Of a stretch of 64,000 bases of DNA, positions 47,055 through 56,227 are shown piece after piece (positions within the stretch are counted from its first letter, which is position 1; every line of letters starts with the position of its first letter). The stretch spans positions 146,449-210,448 of the forward strand of contig CAWBCD010000012.1 of the NCBI GenBank assembly GCA_963787205.1. Direction: 5' to 3'. The position numbers and the translations under genes were made by a program. This DNA is from DATFNI01 sp963787205 (GTDB taxonomy: Bacteria > Bacteroidota > Rhodothermia > Balneolales > DATFMH01). The notes under the pieces are model-generated. The model had not been told where the DNA came from and made no database searches. It saw only the letters and a list, made by a program, of their open reading frames with translations.

Positions 47055-47083
47055 GCATCTGACGGTTTGAGACCGTCTGAAGC
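47055..47083. repeat. GTCTGACGGT palindrome, copy 2
   Basis: Imperfect inverted repeat ATCTGACGGT..ACCGTCTGA, between rhaM and GH31; adjoins a CCCCCCTGGCGAAGGGGG repeat at 47096-47115. Confidence 0.65.
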
Positions 47084-47173
47084 CGGGTTTCTTTCTCCCC
47101 CCTGGCGAAGGGGGTTCGGGGGATTGAATCCACGAATTAATGACTTCCAAATCCGTCGATTGTTCCCTTTCAA

Positions 47174-47206
47174 AGACCTCCAAGGTTTTAAAAACCTTGG
47201 AGGTCT
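47174..47206. repeat. REP palindrome 4 (33 bp)
   Basis: Perfect arms AGACCTCCAAGGTTTT / AAAACCTTGGAGGTCT, seven bases after the GH31 stop codon; may also act as an attenuating hairpin in the operon. Confidence 0.9.
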
Positions 47207-47212
47207 CACTAA

Positions 47213-49696
47213 TTACTGTTTCTGTACTTCCACATTAATTTCGCTGTTGCTGTTACCGCCGGGACGCACGTACAGCACTTTCTGATCTTTGTTGTAATAC
47301 CATACCTGCGTGTGAACCGAATTCTCGTATTCACGCAGACTTGACACCTTTCTGAGTCGCGATCCATTGGCAGAAACCGAAATCGGTGAGTGATCTGTAT
47401 GAACGGTTAGTTTGTAAGATCTTGTCGGAACATTGTATTTACCAACAGGAGTGTTTATTGCCACCTCAATCCGGCTCTCGTCATCCCGGCATTGTATCTT
47501 TGTCATAGCGAAATCGTCCTGTTCATATTTCAGACTCCTGCCATCGTCATCATAGATTGAATAGGAAGAACTTTTAAAAGGATAGATATCGAGTCTCAGG
47601 GTATCGACCGGTTCCTGGCCAACATACTTCATCGGTTTCTGCATAGGAATGATTGCACCGGCCTTGATGAAGATCGGCATCTGGTCGATCGGCGTTGGCA
47701 CCGTAATGTCCTGCTTACCATCAAGTTTCTCGCCGGTCCAGTAATCATACCAGGTTCCTTTTGGAAGATAGACAACGCGCGAGTTAGCTCCTTTGGTTGT
47801 TACCGGGCAGACCAGCATATCATCCCCGAACATGTATTCATCGGCAATATCATACGTGTTCACATCATTCTGATACTCAAGCACCAACGCACGCATCAGC
47901 GGAATACCGGTTATGTGATTCTCGTAGGCAGTTGTGTAGATATAGGGAATCAGGCTATAACGCAGCTTGTCATATTTCCTGAAAATTTTCAGCGCTTCTT
48001 TCCCGTAATTCCATGGCTCTTTGTATCCCGGATGATCCATACCAAAAATCATGGCAACGGGACTCAGCATTCCGAATTGGGTCCAGCGTATGTAGAGCTC
48101 CGGATCGGCCTTCTGCTCGAACCCGCCGTTACAGTTTGCCCAATAACCGACTCCGGATAATCCGATGTTCAACCCGGCCTTGATAACCGGACCAAAATAC
48201 TGCCAGCGGCTCGGCCAGTCGCCTGCAAAAATGTAAGGATAGCGTTGAATGCCTGCATATCCTTCACGGGTTTGGTTCATACCCCTCATCTTGTTGTACT
48301 TCATGAACTTTTCGTAAGGGGCCCTGGCATAAGCAATCGGGAACAGGTTATGAAGACTGTCGACGGTTTGGGCCAGGGAGGAGTTGGCATGATTGCCTTG
48401 TGAATGATATACAAAGGAATTGCCCGCGTCCGTTTTGATGAATTTCACACCAACAGAGGCAACTTTCATTACAGCATGATTCCACCACCAGTCGACGGCC
48501 GACGAATCAAAGAAGTTTACGATATTCCCAAGCCGTCCATTGGCCGGGTATAAAACTCCGCCATGTTTCCTGGCATCGGTGAGTAAGTGAAATTTAGTAC
48601 CGTTATCCAGGAAAGGCCGGATGTGTAACCCGACCATGTGATAATGCATGGCGTAAAGGCTATCAAGCATTGCTTCCGGATGCTTAAACACCCCCCTCCA
48701 TTGAAATGTCGTTCCATCGTGACCTATTTTGCCAAAAAATCTCCAGGTTGAGTCCAGAAAAAGGATATCAGCCGGCACATCTTCGTTTCTGAACTTATGT
48801 CCCAGGTTTATCACGTATCGGGGCGAGGCATCCTGTTCGTGGCCCCAGGTTCCACCGCTATAGGTCCCAACATGCAGGCCATAGGCAAAACGCGACATCA
48901 TCGGGGATTTTCCGGTAAGGCCAGTGTACTGATTCAGAATTGCAGGAAAACCAGGACCATAAATGAAGTAATAATCCAATTCCCCGCCATCCGCTTTAAA
49001 GGTATAGCTGTCCGGGTTGGAATGGCCCATGTCCCAGTCGGTGGCGTAGGAGTTGTGCAGGAAGATACCATATCCCCGGGTGCTCATAAAGAAAGGTACC
49101 GGACTGTAGTTGGCTTTCATTACATTATAGGCGCCCATGATGTGAGAGTGGGCAATTCCCCGTCCCACATTAAGATGCACATCTTTGCCAAGCTGATCGA
49201 TGAAGCCCATCCGTTCACCAAATCCGAAGAAATGTTCGCCGGGTATCAATTTCTTACTGCAAACGACATCTCCACTATCCTTTGAAGCCCCAAAACCTGA
49301 GCCGGACTCTGAGGAAATGGTTGTTCCATCCGGTGTCTCGACGCTGATCCTGACAGGATTTTTTGTAACGATTACCCTGAGTTTCTCAGTTTGCAACAGG
49401 AAGTGGTCTCCCTCGTCAGAGGCCTGATACGTGACCTCGGGCCAGTGATACTTGGTTACCATCAGATCTTCATTGTTCTGGAACGACCGTTTCCAGCTTA
49501 CCTGCACCCGGAACATAGTGGGCGTGCAAAAATCAATGCGAAGATCGGCATTCGTCGCTGAAAACGAGATCTCATTCCCTTGTTTCCGGAAACCGGACTG
49601 ATAGCTGCCGATTGGGGTCTGTGCAAATGTTGTTGATGCAAATAGAAAAATGACAATCAGTAGTGATCCAAAAAACTGATTTAACTTAATTTTCAT
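47213..49696 (-). CDS. GH31-family alpha-glycosidase, secreted
   Basis: The 827-residue protein has a signal peptide ending STTFAQ. An N-terminal sandwich precedes the TIM barrel: HFFGFGERMGFIDQLGKDVHLN, the catalytic nucleophile Asp in KFIKTDAGNSF (about residue 422) and the acid Asp in FAGDWPSRWQYFG (about 493). WIRWTQFGMLSPV-type YIRWTQFGMLSPVAMIFG and C-terminal sandwich domains follow. GH31 includes alpha-glucosidases, alpha-xylosidases and alpha-galactosidases; which one cannot be read here. It is the first enzyme gene after the SusCD terminators and precedes rhaM. Confidence 0.93.
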   Translation of the reverse strand: MKIKLNQFFGSLLIVIFLFASTTFAQTPIGSYQSGFRKQGNEISFSATNADLRIDFCTPTMFRVQVSWKRSFQNNEDLMVTKYHWPEVTYQASDEGDHFLLQTEKLRVIVTKNPVRISVETPDGTTISSESGSGFGASKDSGDVVCSKKLIPGEHFFGFGERMGFIDQLGKDVHLNVGRGIAHSHIMGAYNVMKANYSPVPFFMSTRGYGIFLHNSYATDWDMGHSNPDSYTFKADGGELDYYFIYGPGFPAILNQYTGLTGKSPMMSRFAYGLHVGTYSGGTWGHEQDASPRYVINLGHKFRNEDVPADILFLDSTWRFFGKIGHDGTTFQWRGVFKHPEAMLDSLYAMHYHMVGLHIRPFLDNGTKFHLLTDARKHGGVLYPANGRLGNIVNFFDSSAVDWWWNHAVMKVASVGVKFIKTDAGNSFVYHSQGNHANSSLAQTVDSLHNLFPIAYARAPYEKFMKYNKMRGMNQTREGYAGIQRYPYIFAGDWPSRWQYFGPVIKAGLNIGLSGVGYWANCNGGFEQKADPELYIRWTQFGMLSPVAMIFGMDHPGYKEPWNYGKEALKIFRKYDKLRYSLIPYIYTTAYENHITGIPLMRALVLEYQNDVNTYDIADEYMFGDDMLVCPVTTKGANSRVVYLPKGTWYDYWTGEKLDGKQDITVPTPIDQMPIFIKAGAIIPMQKPMKYVGQEPVDTLRLDIYPFKSSSYSIYDDDGRSLKYEQDDFAMTKIQCRDDESRIEVAINTPVGKYNVPTRSYKLTVHTDHSPISVSANGSRLRKVSSLREYENSVHTQVWYYNKDQKVLYVRPGGNSNSEINVEVQKQ

Positions 49697-49887
49697 GATG
49701 TATGCTATTAATAGTGATCATGCCTGGCATAAATAGTAATGGGACAAAGTAGTATTAATGATTAAGGAAAGTGAAAAGTTATAAGTACAAAGTTCATTGA
49801 ATGCTCTTTTTTTCATCTTTTAACTTTCTACCTGCAACTTCCGTCTGACCTGTCATGAATTCTTAGAATCATGTAAACAAATAAAAC

Positions 49888-49934
49888 AGTACTGTGAACA
49901 TCCATGTCAGGTAAGGTTGGATGCCCACAGTACT
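49888..49934 (-). terminator. Second terminator-like hairpin after SusD
   Basis: On the minus strand AGTACTGTG..CATCCA pairs with TGGATG..CACAGTACT, followed by GTTTTATTTGTTT. It is 100 nt beyond the stop and about 190 nt before GH31. Confidence 0.6.
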
Positions 49935-49966
49935 TTTGGGTGGTGGCAAAAAGCCTCGTTAATAAA

Positions 49967-49994
49967 GGAGATCTGTAGCTTCCAACAGATCTCC
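49967..49994 (-). terminator. Rho-independent terminator after SusD
   Basis: A 10-bp perfect stem GGAGATCTGT / ACAGATCTCC with an 8-nt loop, followed on the minus strand by TTTATTAA, about 40 nt after the SusD stop. Confidence 0.7.
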
Positions 49995-50034
49995 CTTCGC
50001 TTCTACTATAGGTTATTTAACCACAGATAGGTGA

Positions 50035-51540
50035 TCAATAACCAGGGTTTTGTGTATACAAACCAGGATAAATGTCTATTTCCGATTGAGGAATTGCATA
50101 AATCAGCTTTTGGTCGTTAATATTGACCTTCAGACCGCCTTGTCCACCAGTTGAAGAGGACCAGGTATTAATGGTGTTTACGGCCTGATTGGTCCGGACC
50201 AGGTACCACCACCACTGTCCTTCGTCAGCAAACTCATGACGTTCCTCAAGGTTGAGGGCGCTTTGGAAAGCGGCTTTCGTGACAGGGTGTATGTCGCTCA
50301 GTCCAGCACGTTCACGTATGCGGTTCAGGATACTCACCGCTTCAGCCGGTGGAGCCCCATTCTGATCGTTCAGGATCTGGGCATACATCATCAGCACGTC
50401 GGCGTAGCGGAGCAGAGGGAAGTTATCCGGCCAGTCATAATGACTAACGACAGAGGAAGCCGCATTTGGGTCAATAAATTTGTGGTAGAATGGCGTATGC
50501 CCTACGGTGGTATCACCTACTTGAACGTATGAAGTATCGATCGTGGCATTAAAACGCACATCAGTACTATCATAGCTGTTCATCAGATCCGGTGAGATAG
50601 CCAACCGGGTGGCAGAAGTAAATCCGCCATATGGAATAGAATCCTGTGATATATCACTGGGAAGAATGTAAACAGGATAATTAGTACCATTCCCGTTACC
50701 ACCCGGCGTAAATTCAACCTCAAACAAGAAATACTTGTTTTGGTTGGCCAGCTTAAACAGGTCCGCATAATTCTGTGCAAAGTTGACGTAGGTACCTTCC
50801 TGGTTCATGATGTCTTTGAGCAGCGCTTTGGCATCATTCTCATGACTGTTGTCCTTGAGCGGATATCCGGCCATCGTCAGGTATACTTTGGCGAGGATAC
50901 CTTCAGCCGCCCATTTCGTAACACGTCCCTGGTCGGCACCGTTATATGAAGGTGGCAGTACCTTTATTGCCTCCTTCATTTCAGAGATGATAAAACTGTA
51001 GACATCAGCCGGTTTCGACTGTCCAATTTTTATCCCCTCAGCCGGAGTGATCGTTTTCTTTATCAATGGTACGTTACCGTAAATACGCACCAACTGGAAA
51101 TAAGCGTAGGCACGTAAGAACCTGGTCTCGGCTGTATATTGTGCCTTAAGCGAAGGATCCGTGAATTTAACATTATTGATGTTTTCCAATACAGTGTTGG
51201 CCCGGTTTATCATCTGATACAAATTTTGCCATACTGTATGCACAAGATCGGTACCATCCGGTGATACTGTAAACGTAGTGACATCCCACCAGTCACGGTG
51301 TGCATCATGGGTAACCCCGTAGAGGTTATTGGAACGGACTTCAGACATCAACAAATAGATGTTAACCGGCCAGCTATTCATTCCCGCATACACACCACTC
51401 ACTGCCTCTTTGATTTGAGACTGTGTTTGGTAAAAATTACCGACAGTCGCCGTATCGATTGGTTTCAAATTCAGCAGGTTTTTGCTGCATGAGACCAATG
51501 AAAATGCTAAAACTGCTATGAATATTATTCTAGTTTTCAT
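50035..51540 (-). CDS. SusD/RagB-family glycan-binding lipoprotein
   Basis: The start taken is the ATG at 51540 (MKTRIIFIAVLAFSLVSCSKN), which gives a lipobox (LVSC) and a 501-residue lipoprotein; an upstream non-ATG frame is rejected. SusD features are LLNLKPIDTATVGNFYQT, AETRFLRAYAYFQLVRIYGNVPLI (helical repeat, about 145-170), LLRYADVLMMYAQILND (about 385) and LNEERHEFADEG-like LNLEERHEFADEGQWWWYLVR (about 440), ending at the conserved IPQSEIDIYPGLYTQNPGY. It sits on the outer membrane over SusC and captures oligosaccharides. It lies 19 nt after SusC and is followed by two terminators. Confidence 0.95.
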   Translation of the reverse strand: MKTRIIFIAVLAFSLVSCSKNLLNLKPIDTATVGNFYQTQSQIKEAVSGVYAGMNSWPVNIYLLMSEVRSNNLYGVTHDAHRDWWDVTTFTVSPDGTDLVHTVWQNLYQMINRANTVLENINNVKFTDPSLKAQYTAETRFLRAYAYFQLVRIYGNVPLIKKTITPAEGIKIGQSKPADVYSFIISEMKEAIKVLPPSYNGADQGRVTKWAAEGILAKVYLTMAGYPLKDNSHENDAKALLKDIMNQEGTYVNFAQNYADLFKLANQNKYFLFEVEFTPGGNGNGTNYPVYILPSDISQDSIPYGGFTSATRLAISPDLMNSYDSTDVRFNATIDTSYVQVGDTTVGHTPFYHKFIDPNAASSVVSHYDWPDNFPLLRYADVLMMYAQILNDQNGAPPAEAVSILNRIRERAGLSDIHPVTKAAFQSALNLEERHEFADEGQWWWYLVRTNQAVNTINTWSSSTGGQGGLKVNINDQKLIYAIPQSEIDIYPGLYTQNPGY

Positions 51541-51559
51541 GATCGTCCAATTTTTTCGA

Positions 51560-54500
51560 TTATAATCCAAGACTTATTCCCGCGGTATAGGTTCTCGCCA
51601 GCCCGTATGAACCGTAATCCTCACCGTAGCTATTCGTGGCATCGGGATTATATCCACCGTAATAATGATCGTGAGTAAAGAGGTTCTGAGCTTCTATATA
51701 AATACGGGCCGAACGTAACTCAGGGATAATGTTATGAGGCAGCGTATACCCTAAGGTTATGTTCTTGATTCGCCAGTAGGTAGCATCATACAGCCAACGG
51801 GAATCATACAAGTGGCCCGTAGTCCCGAAAATACTGGGGGTATGGCCATCTCCCGGGTTCGATGGCGAGAGCCAGCGGTTCCGCCAGCGGCCCAGGGCTT
51901 CGGTAGTTCTGCCCATTCCCGGACGGTCGATAGCACGGCCAAGAATGGAATAGATCTTGTTGCCGCCCTGTCCCTGGATCAGGAAGGAGAAATCGAAATG
52001 TTTCCAGGTAAAACTGTTGTTAAAGCCCCAATTGAAGGTTGGATAACGATGGCCCATAAATGTGCGGTCGGCAGTAGTGATCTTCCCATCGCCGTTGACA
52101 TCCTTATACTTGACGTCACCAGGAATATTAGTGCTCATGTGGGGACTATTATTCAGATCCTGCTGGTTCATGTAAACGCCGATGGCATCATACATGTAGA
52201 AATCGTAGAGCGGATGTCCAACCTGGATAATTTCCGTATGACCTCCGAAGCCGGTATAAATCGGTGCATTCCCCGGTCCCAGCTGCAATACTTTGTTATG
52301 ATTGAAAGAAATGTTGAATGAAGAGGTCCAGATAAGCTGCCGTACAATCGGCTTCGTATCCAGGGCAAATTCAAGTCCTGTATTTTGAATCTTTCCGATA
52401 TTCTCCCAACCGCTTGAGTACCCGGTCGACAATGCTGTAGGTACTTGCAGCAACAGATTCGATGTGATTTTGTGATAGTAGTCGGCGGTAAGCTGAATCC
52501 TGTCATTAAACATACCCAGATCCAATCCGTAGTCGCTCTCACGCGTCTTTTCCCATCCAAGATCCGGGTTCGAAAGAGAAGAGGGTCCGTATCCTACGGC
52601 CAAATTTCCGCCGTAACTGTAATTATAAACTCCAAGAGCACCGTAAGGAGCATAGTTTGGAATACTATTATTACCATCCTCACCCCAACTGAAACGAAGC
52701 TTCAGGGTGTTCAGCCAGTCGAGTGATTTCAGGAATGACTCCTGATCGATACGCCAGCCAAGTGAGAATGCCGGGAAATACCCCCATTTGTTAGCTGAAC
52801 CAAACCGGGAAGAACCGTCCCTGCGGATACTCACAGAGGCCAGGTATTTTTCATTATAATTGTAGTTGACCCGTCCGAATATTGATTCGAGTGATTCTTC
52901 CGATTCACTCGTTGAAGAATAACGTACATTCGACGTACTATTATTGATGGTCGTCAGCAGGTCGTTTGCAAATTGATTGTCGTTCTGATAGGAACCGTTA
53001 TCCTTAAGATATTCAAGCGAATAACCTGCCACGGCATTGATATTGTTCTTTCCGAACGTAGGATCCCATGTCAGCAGGGTCTGAAACAGGTAGTGATCTG
53101 AGTTCCCTGTACTGTATGAACCGCTGCTTAAAGATCCGGGAGGATGAGTTCCGGCCCAGTTGCCGTGCGCTATCTTCGTCGGAAAATATTCTTTATGCTG
53201 GGTACCATCATTATGCCACGAACCGGTCACTTCCAGATTCAAAGTCCGGTATAACGCGGCATTCAAATCCATTTTTGAGTACAGTTCCTGTCTTTCCTGC
53301 ATATTAGTGGAATACATTTGGTAGGCTACCGGGCTTGTTGGCGAACCTGCCCATGCATACCTGCTGTTACCGCAACAAGCAGTATAGATACCTACACCCT
53401 TATCGGTTACCGGAGCAAGCGCCAGGACGTGATGCGATTGCTGGTCTTTTCCGTCAACGTTCCCTCCACCTTGCCAGGAAAGGGATGGAGCCAATTCTAA
53501 ATTGAGTCTTACCGCCTTGCTTAACTGTGCCGTTAAATTGGCTCTTGTTGAAAAGCGTTTGAAATTGGTGCCAATGGCTATCCCATCTTGATTGAAGTAG
53601 TTACCTGAAACCATGTATCTCAGGTTATCGGTACCACCAGACGCTGACATCTGATAATTTTGAATGGGAGCAATACGGTAGAAGGCATTCTGCCAGTTGA
53701 CATAGGTCAGACTATCTGTCCCATATTTCCATCGGGAATCCGGCATGTAACCGGGATTTATACCCCCCAACTGCTGTTCACGATAGGATATCGGGTCACT
53801 GGCTTTGTAGTCCAGTCCGAGTGTACGTCCACGTTGAACCCAGGCCGAATCTTCCAATTGTGTTTGCATATTCTCCCACTCAGTAGGTGAGAGCAAATCA
53901 ATTTTCTTGTTAAGCTGCTGCATCCCATAGTATGCATTAAAACTAAAACGAGTCTGCCCTTTCCTTCCCTGTTTAGTTGTGATGATCACAACCCCATTGG
54001 ATCCGCGTGAACCATAAATGGCTGTTGAAGCCGCATCTTTCAACACTTCCAGGGATGCGATATCACTCGGGTTGAGATTTGTGATATTATCTACCGGCAC
54101 CCCGTCTACGACATACAGAGGCTGATTACTAGCATTGATGGAAGCCTCACCACGCACCTGGATTTGCAATGCTGCTCCAGGTTGACCGCTTGTTTGACGG
54201 ACCTGAACACCCGCCATCTGACCGACCAGGGCTTCATCGATGCGCGCTACAGGCTTGTCCTGTAAATTTTGAGAACTCACCTGGCTTATACTGCCCGTAA
54301 GATTTTGTTTCTTCTGGCTACCATATCCGATGACTACGAGTTGCTTACCTGATACAACCTTAGCGGTAAGCTTAATGTTGATCTTATGGCGACCCATAAT
54401 TGGAACCGCTTTTTGCTGATAGCCAATATATGAGACCATCAGAGTATCAGATAATGACGGTACATCGAGGCTATAACGACCATTTGCATCCGTGGAAACC

Positions 54501-54745
54501 CCGATCGTCGTGCCTTTTAAGTAAACATTAGCACCAGGCAGAGGATCACCCGTCTGTTCATCAATGACCGTACCATGTACCGAATTCTGCGCTGCTACCG
54601 TTGTACCAGTGATGTGCAACGAAGCGGCATTTCCACTCCGCGCCATTGCAGGAAACACACCAATGGCGAATAATACCATAAACAAGCACGTGACTTTACC
54701 GAGTCCATTAATCGCAACCCGGTTGCCTGTAACTTCTTTCCGCAT
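51560..54745 (-). CDS. SusC/RagA-family TonB-dependent outer-membrane transporter
   Basis: The 1061-residue protein has a signal region ending PAMARS. A CarboxypepD_reg domain follows (VHGTVIDEQTGDPLPGANVYLKGT, about 58-130), then the SusC signature LVVIGYGSQKKQNLTGSISQVSS (about 135-158), a plug domain (DEALVGQMAGVQVRQTSGQPGAALQIQVRG, VVDGVPVDNI, GSRGSNGVVIITTKQGRKG) and a 22-strand barrel ending in the aromatic-rich YTAGISLGL. It imports oligosaccharides using TonB energy. No N-terminal FecR-signalling (STN) domain is seen, so the ECF sigma gene upstream is probably not controlled through this receptor. Confidence 0.96.
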   Translation of the reverse strand: MRKEVTGNRVAINGLGKVTCLFMVLFAIGVFPAMARSGNAASLHITGTTVAAQNSVHGTVIDEQTGDPLPGANVYLKGTTIGVSTDANGRYSLDVPSLSDTLMVSYIGYQQKAVPIMGRHKINIKLTAKVVSGKQLVVIGYGSQKKQNLTGSISQVSSQNLQDKPVARIDEALVGQMAGVQVRQTSGQPGAALQIQVRGEASINASNQPLYVVDGVPVDNITNLNPSDIASLEVLKDAASTAIYGSRGSNGVVIITTKQGRKGQTRFSFNAYYGMQQLNKKIDLLSPTEWENMQTQLEDSAWVQRGRTLGLDYKASDPISYREQQLGGINPGYMPDSRWKYGTDSLTYVNWQNAFYRIAPIQNYQMSASGGTDNLRYMVSGNYFNQDGIAIGTNFKRFSTRANLTAQLSKAVRLNLELAPSLSWQGGGNVDGKDQQSHHVLALAPVTDKGVGIYTACCGNSRYAWAGSPTSPVAYQMYSTNMQERQELYSKMDLNAALYRTLNLEVTGSWHNDGTQHKEYFPTKIAHGNWAGTHPPGSLSSGSYSTGNSDHYLFQTLLTWDPTFGKNNINAVAGYSLEYLKDNGSYQNDNQFANDLLTTINNSTSNVRYSSTSESEESLESIFGRVNYNYNEKYLASVSIRRDGSSRFGSANKWGYFPAFSLGWRIDQESFLKSLDWLNTLKLRFSWGEDGNNSIPNYAPYGALGVYNYSYGGNLAVGYGPSSLSNPDLGWEKTRESDYGLDLGMFNDRIQLTADYYHKITSNLLLQVPTALSTGYSSGWENIGKIQNTGLEFALDTKPIVRQLIWTSSFNISFNHNKVLQLGPGNAPIYTGFGGHTEIIQVGHPLYDFYMYDAIGVYMNQQDLNNSPHMSTNIPGDVKYKDVNGDGKITTADRTFMGHRYPTFNWGFNNSFTWKHFDFSFLIQGQGGNKIYSILGRAIDRPGMGRTTEALGRWRNRWLSPSNPGDGHTPSIFGTTGHLYDSRWLYDATYWRIKNITLGYTLPHNIIPELRSARIYIEAQNLFTHDHYYGGYNPDATNSYGEDYGSYGLARTYTAGISLGL

Positions 54746-55209
54746 GTCTTGTTACCTTGTTGTTAAAGTGAACTTTGTATCCTAATGTGTTCTATGAGAG
54801 AGACCGGATGGTTATATCTACTTGGATTATTGAAATTTTTCTTTGATATGAACATTTGCTCAAAAAAAACTCATGTATCTTTTATGACTATCCGGAATCA
54901 GACCAACAGGTTCCTGGAAATTGTACACGGGTAATAGAAACCACCGGGGACACAGAGAATTACGCAGAGAACACGGTGATTTCAGACTTTTTTTCTGTTA
55001 ACATCGTGCCTGCTTTTCCCGATGAACCGGGATGTGGTTTCCAGAGAACTCCGAATGTAAAACCTCAGGTATGCAGTGGCTTTACTATTTACGGATAGTC
55101 ATTTAGCTTTTTTAAGCGCACCCGTCAACAATCCGGGACACGTCATCAACTTTTCCTTAAAAGCTGGAAGTCTATTTTCCTTACAATCCACGTACAGAAA
55201 CCGCAGGCC
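54746..55209. other. Leader region between ECF sigma factor 2 and SusC
   Basis: The 464-nt spacer has no gene. It contains an ACAGAGAATTACGCAGAGAACACGG dispersed-repeat stretch near 54950-54975 and should hold the SusC promoter. No clear TAnnTTTG box was found. Confidence 0.45.
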
Positions 55210-55803
55210 TCAATTACAATAATCGATTTTCTTTTGAAGCTTGGTTATTGCTTCGGAGAGGCAGTTATACACGCTTTGCCGTTTTAAGCCCAGTAAATCA
55301 CATATCTCTTCGGTTGAAAAGCCCTCAAAATATTTCATATGAACGACCTCCTTCTGACGTTTAGTCAGGCTTGAATAGGCATTTTTGATCAGGTTCGTTC
55401 GTCTGTTATTGTCATCCATACTGATGAGATAATCTTCTATATTTTTTCGGTCATCCACCAGATCCTCCACGTATTGCTTGTTTCTGAGGTATCTGGATTT
55501 ATCCCGCTGAATGTTCACCAGAACGACCCTTCTGAGAGAAAGCAATAGATAGGATTTGACGGAATGAACAGGATTTAATGATGTGCGATGCTCCCACATA
55601 TACAAAAATAATTCCTGTATACTGTCTTTGATCAATTCCTCATTATGTATTAAGCGCAACCCGTAGCTGTACAAACTGGGGTAGTACGCGTGATAAAGAC
55701 CGGAAAGTGCTTTTTTATTGCCGTCTAAGAAACTCGACCATAGACTAATGGAAGCGATTTTCTTTTCGCTTCTTATCGGGGGGTACTGTAACGTTTCAAA
55801 CAT
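55210..55803 (-). CDS. ECF-type RNA polymerase sigma factor (copy 2)
   Basis: The 197-residue protein is a paralogue of the sigma factor at 6439-7014: region 2 contains LIKDSIQELFLYMWEHRTSL (about 55-75) and region 4 TKRQKEVVHMKYFEGFSTEEICDLLGLKRQSVYNCLSEA (about 145-183). It directs RNA polymerase to a specific promoter set. It lies directly upstream of SusC and SusD on the same strand, so it is the likely activator of the pectin locus. No anti-sigma gene is beside it. The upstream region has the same three-half-site cluster as copy 1. Region 2 and 4 are complete, with no sign of decay. Confidence 0.9.
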   Translation of the reverse strand: MFETLQYPPIRSEKKIASISLWSSFLDGNKKALSGLYHAYYPSLYSYGLRLIHNEELIKDSIQELFLYMWEHRTSLNPVHSVKSYLLLSLRRVVLVNIQRDKSRYLRNKQYVEDLVDDRKNIEDYLISMDDNNRRTNLIKNAYSSLTKRQKEVVHMKYFEGFSTEEICDLLGLKRQSVYNCLSEAITKLQKKIDYCN

Positions 55804-56227
55804 GAACTACCTGTATAATTTAATGGTTGAATTCGCTTGCACGCAGACATCTGTAGAAGACACAGCGAGTTGTATATTTCATGGACCGTTATTGATTGCA
55901 AACAAATACGCCTGTCAATCAGGGCGACACACCCGATTGTTTTCATGCTTCACTTTTTCACACACAAATTCGTGAACTCACGCATATGTTACCGGTATCA
56001 CAATAATACCGTTCAAATCGTTTTCACAACCAACAATTCCATTTACCGCATCTAATCACTAATCCAACATTAATGAACATACGTTCATTAATGAACTTAT
56101 GATTACAAGTTAAAACTTTTTCCCTATATGTCAATGCCATCCCAAAAAAGATTTATAACTCTTGATGATCACTTTAAGCCTCAACAGGCCAATAAGTTAA
56201 AATGAGAAAAACAACACCATCCGATAA
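55804..56227. promoter_or_regulatory. Upstream region of ECF sigma factor 2
   Basis: The 424-nt AT-rich spacer has no gene. It contains CACAACCAACAATT at 56025-56038 (13 of 14 bases shared with 7172-7185) and the half-site cluster at 56074-56096. Confidence 0.5.
56074..56096. promoter_or_regulatory. Candidate operator: TGAAC-N4-GTTCA-N5-GAAC (copy 2)
   Basis: TGAAC (56074-56078), GTTCA (56083-56087) and GAAC (56093-56096) repeat the spacing of 7207-7230. The last two half-sites also form the perfect 14-bp palindrome GTTCATTAATGAAC (56083-56096). It lies about 270 nt upstream of the sigma start. Confidence 0.6.

Larger units (their letters stand above)
49697..50034. other. SusCD-GH31 spacer with two hairpins
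   Basis: The 338-nt spacer carries the two terminator-like stems at 49967-49994 and 49888-49934 and the GH31 leader. No gene is seen. Confidence 0.6.

Noticed and set aside
46946..47209. Longer N-terminus for RhaM
   Set aside because: The extra 88 residues are encoded by REP and CCCCT repeats; the 104-residue form matches the family size and catalytic positions.
51541..51570. Longer SusD start overlapping SusC
   Set aside because: It needs a non-ATG start and displaces the lipoprotein signal.
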